DNA of 64,000 nucleotides from positions 62,001 through 126,000 of IMG/VR virus record IMGVR_UViG_3300050821_003907; one strand, 5' to 3'. Shown piece after piece: positions 56,523 to 63,930 of this stretch. This stretch comes from a virus. Within the stretch, counting starts at the first letter, position 1. The number at the start of each line of letters is the position of its first letter. The notes below the pieces were generated by a model, which was given only the letters and a program-made list of their open reading frames with translations, made no database searches and was not told the DNA's origin. The translations under genes and the position numbers were made by a program.

Positions 56523-56892
56523 AAGCATCGCGACGGTAAACTAGCGTCGGCTTATGGACTTCAAAAAACTTCTCGATGGGACGAGCTCCGACTACAGCGG
56601 GCACGGAACTGTAGGTAACCGAGCAAGACGTGAAGCACTCAATGACAAATCCATCACAACTAGCCCACGCCTTGCGCACGTACCAGTCAATGCCTCCGCT
56701 GCCGCGCCAGACATCGCCTACCTTGACCTCAGGCTGGACTTTATCCATCATGGCGTAAGGCAGAAACGCTTGGCGAGGCGCAGTTTCGGAATGGGAAACA
56801 GTAACCCAGGCACCGGTACTGCCAGGCATGTCAATCTTAGTGCGAAACTCCTTGATGACGACCTCGTCACCTTCGCTGAATGCGTCTGTCAT
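56515..56892 (-). CDS. 125-residue hypothetical protein, GDVWxx-type
   Basis: The protein has 125 residues from ATG 56892 (MTDAFSEGDEVVIKEFRTKI). KVGDVWRGSGGIDWYVRKAW and the beta-rich body recall small actinophage proteins with a VKxGDVWxxxxG motif. GAIYRDDAGVVWQATSD in the 61133 gene is similar. The function is unknown. Confidence 0.55.
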   Translation of the reverse strand: MTDAFSEGDEVVIKEFRTKIDMPGSTGAWVTVSHSETAPRQAFLPYAMMDKVQPEVKVGDVWRGSGGIDWYVRKAWASCDGFVIECFTSCSVTYSSVPAVVGARPIEKFFEVHKPTLVYRRDASS

Positions 56893-57134
56893 GATTGCTC
56901 CCCTTCTAGCATTACTTCCCCATCCGCGCCAAATCGCTTGACCAGGACCCTCTCGCCACCGTACAACGCGAAGATGACCTGGCTTATTCCGGCGTTCTTG
57001 GCTAGCATCTGCGCGTCCCTGAGGGCCTGCGTGACGCCCTTGAGCGTGCCGGGGTATATCGTGACGCTCGGCCATGGACAGGGCTTCTCCGTGCCGCTAC
57101 GACGCATGTATCGGTCAGGCTTAGACTCCGACAC
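56889..57134 (-). CDS. 81-residue hypothetical protein
   Basis: The start is GTG 57134 (MSESKPDRYMRRSGTEKPC), overlapping the upstream gene by 14 bases. There is a helical part (TQALRDAQMLAKNAGISQVI) then a beta end. The next gene overlaps by four bases. No family is recognised. Confidence 0.55.
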   Translation of the reverse strand: MSESKPDRYMRRSGTEKPCPWPSVTIYPGTLKGVTQALRDAQMLAKNAGISQVIFALYGGERVLVKRFGADGEVMLEGEQS

Positions 57135-57501
57135 GCGCCAGCTCGTCCGGTACTAGCTCTCCGTCACGGAAGCGCCAGTTCTGCCCGTAGTAATTGGCGT
57201 ACTTCTCAGGACCCTCATTATCCAGCATCTCTTCAATAGCTAGCATCACCTCTAGGGCCTCTTCAACGATGAAGCCCATGACCGATACCTGCCACAACTC
57301 ATGCTCTAGGCCGCCAGCACGGTTCCAGCGCTTGCTGCTGGAATGGATGAACACCGTTGGACCGCCCCAGATATTGTTGGATATGTCTGCCGCGTAATCG
57401 TAGGAAACTTCTGCCGTGCGCACGTTAATAGCTTGCAGGTGCCCAGTGCATGAGTCCCATAGGCTGGAAAGAACAGGTGCACGGAACATGCGTTCAGTCA
57501 T
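57121..57501 (-). CDS. 126-residue hypothetical protein
   Basis: ATG 57501 overlaps the upstream stop (TAATG). It has a mix of beta and helix, with a conserved-looking FIVEEALEVMLAIEEMLDNE helix and GQNWRFRDGELVPDELARV at the end. No family is recognised. Confidence 0.55.
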   Translation of the reverse strand: MTERMFRAPVLSSLWDSCTGHLQAINVRTAEVSYDYAADISNNIWGGPTVFIHSSSKRWNRAGGLEHELWQVSVMGFIVEEALEVMLAIEEMLDNEGPEKYANYYGQNWRFRDGELVPDELARVGV

Positions 57502-57743
57502 TAAAACGGATATCCAATCGGGAATACCTTCTTGAAAAGCTCTCGTGCTTCGGTAATAGGCTCAGGCGCGTGAGTGTGAGGATTGAATGTACGGTCTGAA
57601 CGAATCAGATTGTCGGCTACACACATGTCGTATGCCTTAGCTAGTTCGTGCAATCGCCTACGGATAAGTGCGGCATCATTGCCTGCGCTACGGTTACCGT
57701 GTGGCTTTACGCGAATAATGATGTAGCACTCTTCGTTAGTCAC
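57501..57743 (-). CDS. 80-residue hypothetical protein
   Basis: The start is GTG 57743, overlapping the upstream stop (GTGA). The product (MTNEECYIIIRVKPHGNRSA ...) has an alpha/beta look with a basic helix (ALIRRRLHELAKAYD). The function is unknown. Confidence 0.55.
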   Translation of the reverse strand: MTNEECYIIIRVKPHGNRSAGNDAALIRRRLHELAKAYDMCVADNLIRSDRTFNPHTHAPEPITEARELFKKVFPIGYPF

Positions 57744-57907
57744 GGTAGCTCCTTAATGCCCAATGCCGCTACCCAGCCATCAAACTCCCTGTGCCACGAG
57801 GGTGCGTTGGACCGGGAGCTGAACTCAGCACTGATGTCAATATAGTCTTCTCTTGCCTGCGCAAGCAATCTCGCAAGAGCTTCTTTGTCAACGCTAACGC
57901 GACTCAT
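57740..57907 (-). CDS. 55-residue hypothetical protein
   Basis: The start is ATG 57907 (MSRVSVDKEALARLLAQARE), overlapping the previous gene by 14 bases. It is helical with a Trp-rich end (SNAPSWHREFDGWVAAL). No family is recognised. Confidence 0.55.
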   Translation of the reverse strand: MSRVSVDKEALARLLAQAREDYIDISAEFSSRSNAPSWHREFDGWVAALGIKELP

Positions 57908-58136
57908 TTGCACTCCTCAGTCGCTTGGTAAGTTCTTCTTGCATGTACTCGTAGCCTCGTGGCAGTGGACGCGTCAGGCTGTGTTCCTTTAGCATGTGCA
58001 CGCACAGCTCTACTTCACAGTCAGCATCACTTTGAAAACGTCCGCACTGCCAGTCCCAGTCACACTGCTGTATACCGTTATCATCTTCACTAAGGTCACA
58101 GTAGGCTTCATACGCGGTGTAAGGCTCAACAGGCAT
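57894..58136 (-). CDS. Cys-rich acidic small protein
   Basis: This 80-residue protein starts at ATG 58136 with AGGAG upstream. The Cys/Asp/Trp-rich centre (QQCDWDWQCGRFQSDADCEV ELCVHML) could bind metal. It ends in a basic region. The function is unknown. Confidence 0.55.
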   Translation of the reverse strand: MPVEPYTAYEAYCDLSEDDNGIQQCDWDWQCGRFQSDADCEVELCVHMLKEHSLTRPLPRGYEYMQEELTKRLRSANESR

Positions 58137-58143
58137 GATTCTC

Positions 58144-58623
58144 CTAATTACAGTACTTGTAGCCCGACACTTCCACCAGGAAACCGCCTTGGACAGCGCG
58201 CTCCATCAGGTAGTCCACCGTGCCAGCTTCTGAATACTCGTCCAGGCCAGCAGGGATTCGCAGGTTACGGCTAGTGGTGCTGTTGACAATGCCCGGCGCG
58301 GAGAACGCTACGTTGATTGTCTTGACGTTCTCAGTGAGAGACAACGGCTCATCACATCCGCAATTCTGACAGGTGAAACCCTCAGGTGGCAGGTAAAAGC
58401 ACTTATGGCACGATGCCTTGACTTCCCACTCACGTACATCAAAGGCGCTAGCGATGGCTGCCAGCGGCGGCGGGTAGCGCGTGCCCTTTTCCATGCGCAG
58501 GATGTGGCTCTTGTGCACGCCACCTAGCAGCATTCCTACAGCCGCCAGTGACATCTTGTTCTCAGTGCGCAGACGCCGCAGGGAACGACGTGCCAGCTCT
58601 TGGTCTTGCTGAAGCTTATCCAT
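58144..58623 (-). CDS. XRE-type helix-turn-helix protein with zinc ribbon
   Basis: This 159-residue protein starts at ATG 58623 (AAGGA upstream). The helix-turn-helix is at about residues 12-70 (LRRLRTENKMSLAAVGMLLG ... HKSHILRMEKGTRYPPP). A zinc ribbon follows (SCHKCFYLPPEGFTCQNCGC). It is likely a transcription regulator with an added metal site, perhaps of this leftward operon. No operator is identified. Confidence 0.75.
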   Translation of the reverse strand: MDKLQQDQELARRSLRRLRTENKMSLAAVGMLLGGVHKSHILRMEKGTRYPPPLAAIASAFDVREWEVKASCHKCFYLPPEGFTCQNCGCDEPLSLTENVKTINVAFSAPGIVNSTTSRNLRIPAGLDEYSEAGTVDYLMERAVQGGFLVEVSGYKYCN

Positions 58624-58634
58624 AGTGGTCCTTA

Positions 58635-58952
58635 TTACATGCCGTGAGTGAGTCCGTCTGCGGTTCTTACAGTAAGCTTCAAACCCGACGGCATCGTTTT
58701 TAGCTCTATGAGGGTAAAGTCTCCGTAATCCATCACGAGGTCTAGGTAGGCTAGTAGACTGCTGACTTTTTGTCGAATTTCCAGGTCGTAACTGTACCAG
58801 TCATACGCCACGAATTCCGTGTCAGGCAAGTCATCGTCACCATGCACGGGACTGAAAAGTACCGCAGCGCCTTGAGGTGCATTATGCGAGATGCCGTTAT
58901 CGTCTACACCCCCAACATGGAACCCGAACTGGTATTTCACCAGCTCTATCAT
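58635..58952 (-). CDS. 105-residue hypothetical protein
   Basis: ATG 58952 overlaps the previous TGA (ATGA). The product is acidic and beta-rich with several aromatic residues (TEFVAYDWYSYDLEIRQKV). No family is recognised. Confidence 0.5.
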   Translation of the reverse strand: MIELVKYQFGFHVGGVDDNGISHNAPQGAAVLFSPVHGDDDLPDTEFVAYDWYSYDLEIRQKVSSLLAYLDLVMDYGDFTLIELKTMPSGLKLTVRTADGLTHGM

Positions 58953-59134
58953 TCGAACTTCTCCACTCCGAGGAACAACGGGCCTAGCTCAATGTGAAGC
59001 CAGTACACCGAACTGTTAAAGCTGATGTAGAGGTGGACCCAGTCGCGCCAGCTTCTGTTACGAACAGGACTCGTAGCCAGAGGTGACCAGTACGCGTAAG
59101 AGTGCCCTTTAGTGAGGACAATTTCAGGTTTCAC
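58949..59134 (-). CDS. 61-residue aromatic-rich protein
   Basis: The start is GTG 59134 (MKPEIVLTKGHSYAYWSPLA), overlapping the upstream gene by four bases. Many Trp/Tyr (SWRDWVHLYISFNSSVYW) suggest a small beta domain. The function is unknown. Confidence 0.5.
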   Translation of the reverse strand: MKPEIVLTKGHSYAYWSPLATSPVRNRSWRDWVHLYISFNSSVYWLHIELGPLFLGVEKFE

Positions 59135-59355
59135 GTTAGCGCTTTCCTTCCCTCAGTGCCCAGCACCGCTATCTCCACGAGCCGCATGGTGTAGACGTGC
59201 TCCAGGGCACCGCGCATAGTGCGCTTCCAGTAATCACTCACGCCGTACTGGTTGCACTCAGGGTTAACGCAGAACCACTCCCAGCGCATTCCCGGCTTGT
59301 ACCGTTCACCCCGGCGCTTGCGCACATGACAGTGGTGCTCGTGGTCCCAGTGCAT
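59131..59355 (-). CDS. Small Cys/His protein
   Basis: ATG 59355 overlaps the MazG-like stop (TAATG). The product is HWDHEHHCHVRKRRGERYKP ... WFCVNPECNQYG, with a CxxxxC/His cluster that may bind zinc. It is basic, so nucleic-acid contact is possible. The function is unknown. Confidence 0.5.
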   Translation of the reverse strand: MHWDHEHHCHVRKRRGERYKPGMRWEWFCVNPECNQYGVSDYWKRTMRGALEHVYTMRLVEIAVLGTEGRKALT

Positions 59356-59792
59356 TACTGCACATCCCAGGGTAGCTCTTCCTGGTTCTCCAGGAGCCGC
59401 TTGATGGCAGGTTCTGCGGGCATGTAATTCGGGCCCTTGAGAATCTTGCCGTCATCGCGCAGGAGAGGCTGGCAGTCTGGCCCAATCTTAGACATGTTCG
59501 ACAGGTGGACTAGCCGCAGGACTTCATCCAGGTTAATGCCGTAAGTAATCGCAGTCCCGTAGGCTACGTACACGACGTCAGCTAGTTCCTTGGCAATAGC
59601 CACGAGTTCATCTGACTCAAGAGCCTCAACAAGCTCACGCGTTTCCTCCCACTGAAGAGATGAACGCAGGCTTATCTCCTGGTTGTCAATGTTTGCGGGC
59701 TGCGCGGGCGTGTTGCGCATGGGCAGGTCGAACATCGCGTGGAAGTTAGCGACTTCCCAGGCCACATCGGACACACCATCTGGTGTAGGCAT
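59355..59792 (-). CDS. MazG-like nucleotide pyrophosphohydrolase
   Basis: This 145-residue protein starts at ATG 59792, overlapping the methyltransferase stop. SLQWEETRELVEALESDE and AIAKELADVVYVAYGTAITY supply the E-x-x-E ... E-x-x-D pattern of all-alpha NTP pyrophosphatases. A short Pro-rich C-terminus follows. It would hydrolyse non-canonical or modified NTPs; pairing with a DNA methyltransferase suggests nucleotide housekeeping. Confidence 0.72.
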   Translation of the reverse strand: MPTPDGVSDVAWEVANFHAMFDLPMRNTPAQPANIDNQEISLRSSLQWEETRELVEALESDELVAIAKELADVVYVAYGTAITYGINLDEVLRLVHLSNMSKIGPDCQPLLRDDGKILKGPNYMPAEPAIKRLLENQEELPWDVQ

Positions 59793-60862
59793 TAGTATCC
59801 TCCTTCTATGTCAAGGGCGTGCTTAAGTGCTTTTGCAACACATGTAGCGAGCGTCGGCGGCACGGCATTACCGATTAGCCGGTAGGCTGAGCTGGCAGGG
59901 ACCGCGTTCCACGGCAGGTCCACCGGAAAGGTCTGCAACGCAGCAGCTTCCTGCGCGGTAATCCTGCGGTGAACATAACCACTGTCTCCGCGATAAGGAC
60001 GGGCACCATCTACGAGAAAGGGGTGGTACCACTCTACCCACGGAGATACACTACCACCCGAGTTCAAGCTGAGAGAATCAATGAACGGAGTCTTGTTACC
60101 TCCCATTATTGCTGGAAGGGTATAAGCAGGTGCGTCTAGGTTCAGCGGTCGTGCTCCGTTGAATAGCATTCCACTGTACGGACTACTGCGAAGCACAGGA
60201 TTGCGGGCGAATGTAATCTTTGCGTTCGACTTAATGTCGTTGCCCAGCGCTCCGTAAACAGGCATTTCCGATAGGACACTGCGAACTGTGCCGCCCCGCA
60301 TGCGCTGGTCAAACATAGCACACGTAAACGGTATGGAAATGCTGGAATTCTTGGGGAATCCTGCCAGGAACAAGCGCTCGCGGTGCTGGGGCACGCCGTA
60401 TTCTGCGGCATCAACCACTAGCGCGCACAAGTCGTAAGACTCCCGGAGGAAACTTTTCAGGCGCTGAAAAGCTGAAGCATGCCGGGAACTTGTAAGGTCC
60501 TTTACGTTCTCCATGAGGAATGCACGAGGCTTCTTTGCATACACCACTGCTGAAAATGCGAATATCATCTGGCTTCGAGGGTCGTCAGGGTCTTGATTGC
60601 CTGCCCTGCTGAATCCCTGGCACGGCGGCCCACCGATGATTACGTCGGAGTCAGGGATTTCCTCTTCCCAGTTAGCGTGCATGATGTTGCCGGTAGAAAA
60701 ATGAGAATCACGCTGGGACATGTAGTTACGTTGCATGGCAGCATCGTGAATCACCTTGGCGTGAGGGTCGGTATCGTTAGCCCACTGCACATCGAACCCG
60801 GCATTCGTAAAGCCAATGTCAAGTCCGCCTGCTCCAGAGAACAAGCTTGTAACGGTAGTCAT
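59792..60862 (-). CDS. C5-cytosine DNA methyltransferase
   Basis: The protein has 356 residues from ATG 60862 (overlap TGATG). Motifs in order: SLFSGAGGLDIG (I), IIGGPPCQGFS with catalytic C81 (IV), FLMENVKDL (VI, E118), PQHRERLFLAGF (VIII) and YRLIGNAVPPTLA (X). The target-recognition part lies at about 190-320. No restriction partner is adjacent, so it probably protects phage DNA from host restriction or marks it. The target sequence is unknown. Confidence 0.95.
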   Translation of the reverse strand: MTTVTSLFSGAGGLDIGFTNAGFDVQWANDTDPHAKVIHDAAMQRNYMSQRDSHFSTGNIMHANWEEEIPDSDVIIGGPPCQGFSRAGNQDPDDPRSQMIFAFSAVVYAKKPRAFLMENVKDLTSSRHASAFQRLKSFLRESYDLCALVVDAAEYGVPQHRERLFLAGFPKNSSISIPFTCAMFDQRMRGGTVRSVLSEMPVYGALGNDIKSNAKITFARNPVLRSSPYSGMLFNGARPLNLDAPAYTLPAIMGGNKTPFIDSLSLNSGGSVSPWVEWYHPFLVDGARPYRGDSGYVHRRITAQEAAALQTFPVDLPWNAVPASSAYRLIGNAVPPTLATCVAKALKHALDIEGGY

Positions 60863-61146
60863 CAGGTGTCCACCCCCTTTTCCTTACTGCCCGCCAGGTG
60901 CGACGTATGAAGCCTGCCAAGTATCCACTCTTCACCTTGGCGCATTGCTTTCTTGCGGAATTTCTCGCACCCTATCAGCATTCCAGACTGAGACTGGACA
61001 ATCCAGCCTCGAACAGGCCCACGGCTGACGGCAGCAAGCTTCTCGTATCTTCCCCCGGACTTCCTGAGCATGAGAATCCTTGAGCCGTCAGCCTCATGTT
61101 CCCAGAACATCGAGCTCTCACCGGGGTTTAGCTTAACGCGGCGCAC
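60862..61146 (-). CDS. 94-residue hypothetical protein
   Basis: The start is GTG 61146, overlapping the upstream gene by 14 bases. The product (MRRVKLNPGESSMFWEHEAD ...) looks beta-rich and basic, ending in SHLAGSKEKGVDT. It is coupled to the methyltransferase. The function is unknown. Confidence 0.55.
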   Translation of the reverse strand: MRRVKLNPGESSMFWEHEADGSRILMLRKSGGRYEKLAAVSRGPVRGWIVQSQSGMLIGCEKFRKKAMRQGEEWILGRLHTSHLAGSKEKGVDT

Positions 61147-61480
61147 TGGCTTGCCAGATGAGCGTTAGTGCTCCGGTAGCACAGCTACGTGAGTACTGGC
61201 CAACGTCTCCGAACCTGCGAAGCGGAGTGCTAGTGTTAGTTTTACAGTCACTGGTGGCCTGCCAGACCACACCTGCGTCATCGCGGTAGATAGCCCCCGG
61301 AATAAGCGTGTCAGGAATGCGCACTACCATCGTGATGTGAGCCGGGTGAACGTAGGATGATGTGTTAGCGACACCTCCCCTGACTTCAAAGCCATTTGCG
61401 TCTGACCGCGTAACGCGACCCCGGATTGTAACCTCTACAAGCTCATCATCACGAGGGTAAATGAATGCGTTGTTAGACAT
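61133..61480 (-). CDS. 115-residue beta-rich hypothetical protein
   Basis: The start is ATG 61480. The beta-rich N-terminal part (VEVTIRGRVTRSDANGFEVR GG) is followed by a GAIYRDDAGVVWQATSD motif like that in the 56515 gene. These look like related small phage proteins. The function is unknown. Confidence 0.55.
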   Translation of the reverse strand: MSNNAFIYPRDDELVEVTIRGRVTRSDANGFEVRGGVANTSSYVHPAHITMVVRIPDTLIPGAIYRDDAGVVWQATSDCKTNTSTPLRRFGDVGQYSRSCATGALTLIWQASAPR

Positions 61481-61646
61481 CTTTACGAGACTCCTGTCGT
61501 GCTCGCTCGATTACCTTGAGGGACAGTTCCGGGAACAGTTTGTCACCCTTGTGGAACAGTTCCATGTCAAGGTAACGTTCGAATGCTTTAAGCGCATTAC
61601 GGTAGAGGACCGGATTAGCGTCCCCTGCTGACTGGTTCTTGCTCAT
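61473..61646 (-). CDS. 57-residue helical protein
   Basis: ATG 61646 has AGGA upstream (GTGGAGGACCGG). The product (MSKNQSAGDANPVLYRNALK ...) is helical and ends RQESRKDV. The next gene overlaps by eight bases. No family is recognised. Confidence 0.5.
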   Translation of the reverse strand: MSKNQSAGDANPVLYRNALKAFERYLDMELFHKGDKLFPELSLKVIERARQESRKDV

Positions 61647-61668
61647 CCGGTCCTCCACGTATGTGCTG

Positions 61669-62601
61669 CTACTTACTGGGAATTACGATTCCGCTGCTGC
61701 TACCTGGCCAGCAAGAGAACCCGGCAGGCGGGTTAAGCTGACCATCAGAGATGGCGTTCATGCACTGCTGCACTAGCACCAGCGGGTTATTGGCGACAGA
61801 CTGCTCGATGATGTTGTTCGCCTTGGCTTGCGCCTGGGCAGTCTTCTCTGACTGCTGTGCGACATCAGTCTTAGCCGTCTGGGCCAGCACTGTGTTGATG
61901 CGATTCCGGACGGTCTGGTCGTACGTCAGCGGCTCAACGATGAGCGTGTCAATATGCACATCATTGCCGATGCGGGCAGTCAGCGCGCTGGCAACCTCAG
62001 CCGATAGCTGAGCCGTGCTCGGGTTGCCGGGCGTTCCCGGTGCCGCATTGGTGGCGAGCAGCTTAATGGGGTCGTACCCATCATAGACGCTGTTCATCGC
62101 GACGTTCAGTTCCGGCTGAACCAAAGCCGTAGCCACGTTAGCGGTGTTGCCCTTGTACGCACGGAACAGGGTGTCCGTCGCGCTCGGGACTAGCTGCCAG
62201 CGGAGCTTGACGTCTGCCTGAGCAGTCTGCTGCCCGGCAACGCGGACAGTAAGCGTGTAGTTCATGTTCTGGACGCTCTCGTCCATTAGTGACATGTTCT
62301 CCCACGGGGCAATCCAGTGAGGACCAGGGCCGTCGTAGCTAAGTACCTTCCCGAAGGAAGTTGTCACGCCGATATCGTAGGTTCCCACTGCATTGAACGA
62401 GCTGACAGCCAGCATGATGGCCGCCATGACACCAGCGAACGCGCCGATGCCTGTAGCCCAGTAGCCGATGAAGCGCATGTCTTGCGCATCAGTCGGATGC
62501 GTGTTGGGAGAAGCTGCGCCCTTCCGCAAGAGGACGGTTGTGATTACCATCGCAACCAGGAGTGCTGCGAAGAGAATCGCAAGGATGAAAGTGACAGGCA
62601 C
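61669..62601 (-). CDS. SPFH/band 7 membrane protein
   Basis: This 310-residue protein has two N-terminal hydrophobic helices (residues 3-25 and 47-69). The SPFH/prohibitin domain follows (TYDIGVTTSFGKVLSYDGPG PHWIAPWE ... RWQLVPSATDTLFRAYKG) with a helical stalk (AQAQAKANNIIEQSVANNPL). Band 7 proteins organise membrane microdomains and bind proteases. A phage copy could protect or remodel the host membrane, or scaffold exclusion. No signal for secretion beyond the helices. Confidence 0.85.
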   Translation of the reverse strand: MPVTFILAILFAALLVAMVITTVLLRKGAASPNTHPTDAQDMRFIGYWATGIGAFAGVMAAIMLAVSSFNAVGTYDIGVTTSFGKVLSYDGPGPHWIAPWENMSLMDESVQNMNYTLTVRVAGQQTAQADVKLRWQLVPSATDTLFRAYKGNTANVATALVQPELNVAMNSVYDGYDPIKLLATNAAPGTPGNPSTAQLSAEVASALTARIGNDVHIDTLIVEPLTYDQTVRNRINTVLAQTAKTDVAQQSEKTAQAQAKANNIIEQSVANNPLVLVQQCMNAISDGQLNPPAGFSCWPGSSSGIVIPSK

Positions 62602-62611
62602 TTAAGATTCC

Positions 62612-62749
62612 TTAGGCCGGGACGGGTTCGCGGGCAGGCTCGGGAGCAGCAGGCTCAGTGACAGGAGTCTCCGCTGGCTCTTCCAGCGGCTCCAGTTCAA
62701 TCTTGCGGAGAGGTCGCCCTATGTCTCCGTTGCGTGGTGTGGGTACCAT
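62612..62749 (-). CDS. 45-residue Pro/Glu-rich protein
   Basis: ATG 62749 is preceded by CGGAGGTAG. The product (MVPTPRNGDIGRPLRKIELE, then many Pro/Glu/Ala) is probably disordered. A TTGGCA/GATACT pair (62789-62762) upstream is a weak promoter candidate, but its expected start would leave almost no leader. The function is unknown. Confidence 0.5.
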   Translation of the reverse strand: MVPTPRNGDIGRPLRKIELEPLEEPAETPVTEPAAPEPAREPVPA

Positions 62750-62802
62750 GTCTACCTCCGTAGTATCGTACGGTGTAACAAGTTGCCAAGGGCACGTATT
62801 CC

Positions 62803-63063
62803 CTAGGCTGGCGCGTGAGGCGGCCCTGGCTGGGAGAAGTCAGCGTAAGGAAGTCGTTCCTCACAGCCGTTTTGTCCCCGCCACATCTGGTAATCGTACT
62901 TGACCTTAGGCAGGTAACCATCTTTGTCACATGCCCTTGCAATCCAGATGACATCACACGTCGGGCAGTGCAGCATGTAGTTAAGCGCCTCGTAGCGCTC
63001 TCCGTTATTGCCGCAAAGCCAGCAGGTAAGGAGGCATTCCCCAGTGCCAGTAGCAGGACCCAC
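62803..63063 (-). CDS. Small zinc-binding protein
   Basis: The protein has 86 residues from GTG 63063, chosen because AAGGAGG lies eight bases upstream. LLTCWLCGNNGERYEALNYM and HCPTCDVIW form a CxxC...CxxC site. The C-terminus is Pro-rich. No family is recognised. Confidence 0.6.
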   Translation of the reverse strand: MGPATGTGECLLTCWLCGNNGERYEALNYMLHCPTCDVIWIARACDKDGYLPKVKYDYQMWRGQNGCEERLPYADFSQPGPPHAPA

Positions 63064-63091
63064 GGGGAACACCTCCTTAGTAGTGGTGAGG

Positions 63092-63253
63092 CTAGGCACT
63101 CTGGAACCGTCGCACGGGTGGTGCGAAGAATGCGCCAGGCGTGTACTCATCCTCAATGTCCAGCAAGAAGCCCTGCGTTTGTATCCAGTCTTGCAGGGTC
63201 CTGTTGCTAAGACCATCACACGGGAACTCTTCATCGAACGTCGAGTCGTCCAT
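63092..63253 (-). CDS. 53-residue acidic protein
   Basis: The start is ATG 63253 (MDDSTFDEEFPCDGLSNRTL). The product is acidic with aromatic residues at the end (GAFFAPPVRRFQSA). The following gene's AAGGAGG lies downstream. The function is unknown. Confidence 0.5.
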   Translation of the reverse strand: MDDSTFDEEFPCDGLSNRTLQDWIQTQGFLLDIEDEYTPGAFFAPPVRRFQSA

Positions 63254-63258
63254 GTCGT

Positions 63259-63591
63259 CTACTTAGGTTCGTAGACAGTGACGGTCTTAGGCTTTGCCTG
63301 TACCTCTTCAAAGGTACCGTCCCAGTCGTAGCCGTAGTGAGAAGCGTAGTAACCTTCCTTGCGGAATAGCTGGTCACCGATGCGAATAACCATCCAGGCT
63401 TCCGACCCCAGGTCAGTGCCGCCGTAGTTCTCTTCACCCTTAAGGCGAACTTCCTTACCCCGCAAGGTGATGGTGTACTGATTACGACTGCCGTAGCTGC
63501 TGTACAGGTCGGAGTTCAGCTCGCCCCAGCCAACATCGTCAAGGATTTCCTGAAGAGCTTCCAGTACTTCCGCGCGTGTGTAGTCAGTCAT
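63259..63591 (-). CDS. Hypothetical protein, tandem paralogue of the next gene
   Basis: This 110-residue protein contains IRIGDQLFRKEGYYASHYGY DWDG and ends TVTVYEPK. The 63601 gene ends with FEVGNQLFKKEGWADSYGDSEW ... YTTVYEPKSD, so the two are tandem duplicates. The N-terminal helices differ more. No family name is recognised. Confidence 0.65.
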   Translation of the reverse strand: MTDYTRAEVLEALQEILDDVGWGELNSDLYSSYGSRNQYTITLRGKEVRLKGEENYGGTDLGSEAWMVIRIGDQLFRKEGYYASHYGYDWDGTFEEVQAKPKTVTVYEPK

Positions 63592-63600
63592 CAGCTTCTC

Positions 63601-63930
63601 CTAGTCGCTCTTAGGCTCGTAGACGGTGGTGTACTTCTTGGATGCCTTTACCTCAGTAACGTCACCCTCCCATTCAGAGTCTCCATAAGAGTCAGCCCAG
63701 CCCTCCTTCTTGAAGAGCTGATTGCCCACCTCGAAGATTACGAAGTTCTCTTGCGAGTCCTGCTCGTAACCATCATAGGAACTCCCTAGCTTGGTTTCCA
63801 CGATAGTGAAGGTAACAGGCTCATCGTGCAGCCAGATAGCACCGAGGTATCCGACGCCACGCCGTGCCACCTGCTCCCAGTTGATGACTTCAGCGGCGTC
63901 CTTGACTTCAGTCAGGGAATAACTAGTCAT
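63601..63930 (-). CDS. Hypothetical protein, tandem paralogue of the previous gene
   Basis: This 109-residue protein starts at ATG 63930 with GGGAGAGG upstream. The N-terminal helix is followed by a beta domain (PVTFTIVETKLGSS ... QLFKKEGWADSYGDS) and the C-terminal TTVYEPKSD. The first bases overlap the end of another gene by eight. A duplication product beside 63259 is clear; the role is not. Confidence 0.65.
   Translation of the reverse strand: MTSYSLTEVKDAAEVINWEQVARRGVGYLGAIWLHDEPVTFTIVETKLGSSYDGYEQDSQENFVIFEVGNQLFKKEGWADSYGDSEWEGDVTEVKASKKYTTVYEPKSD

Noticed and set aside
62762-62789. TTGGCA-N16-GATACT as a promoter for the 62749 gene
   Set aside because: The expected RNA start would remove most of the good GGAGG ribosome-binding site, so one of the two signals is accidental.
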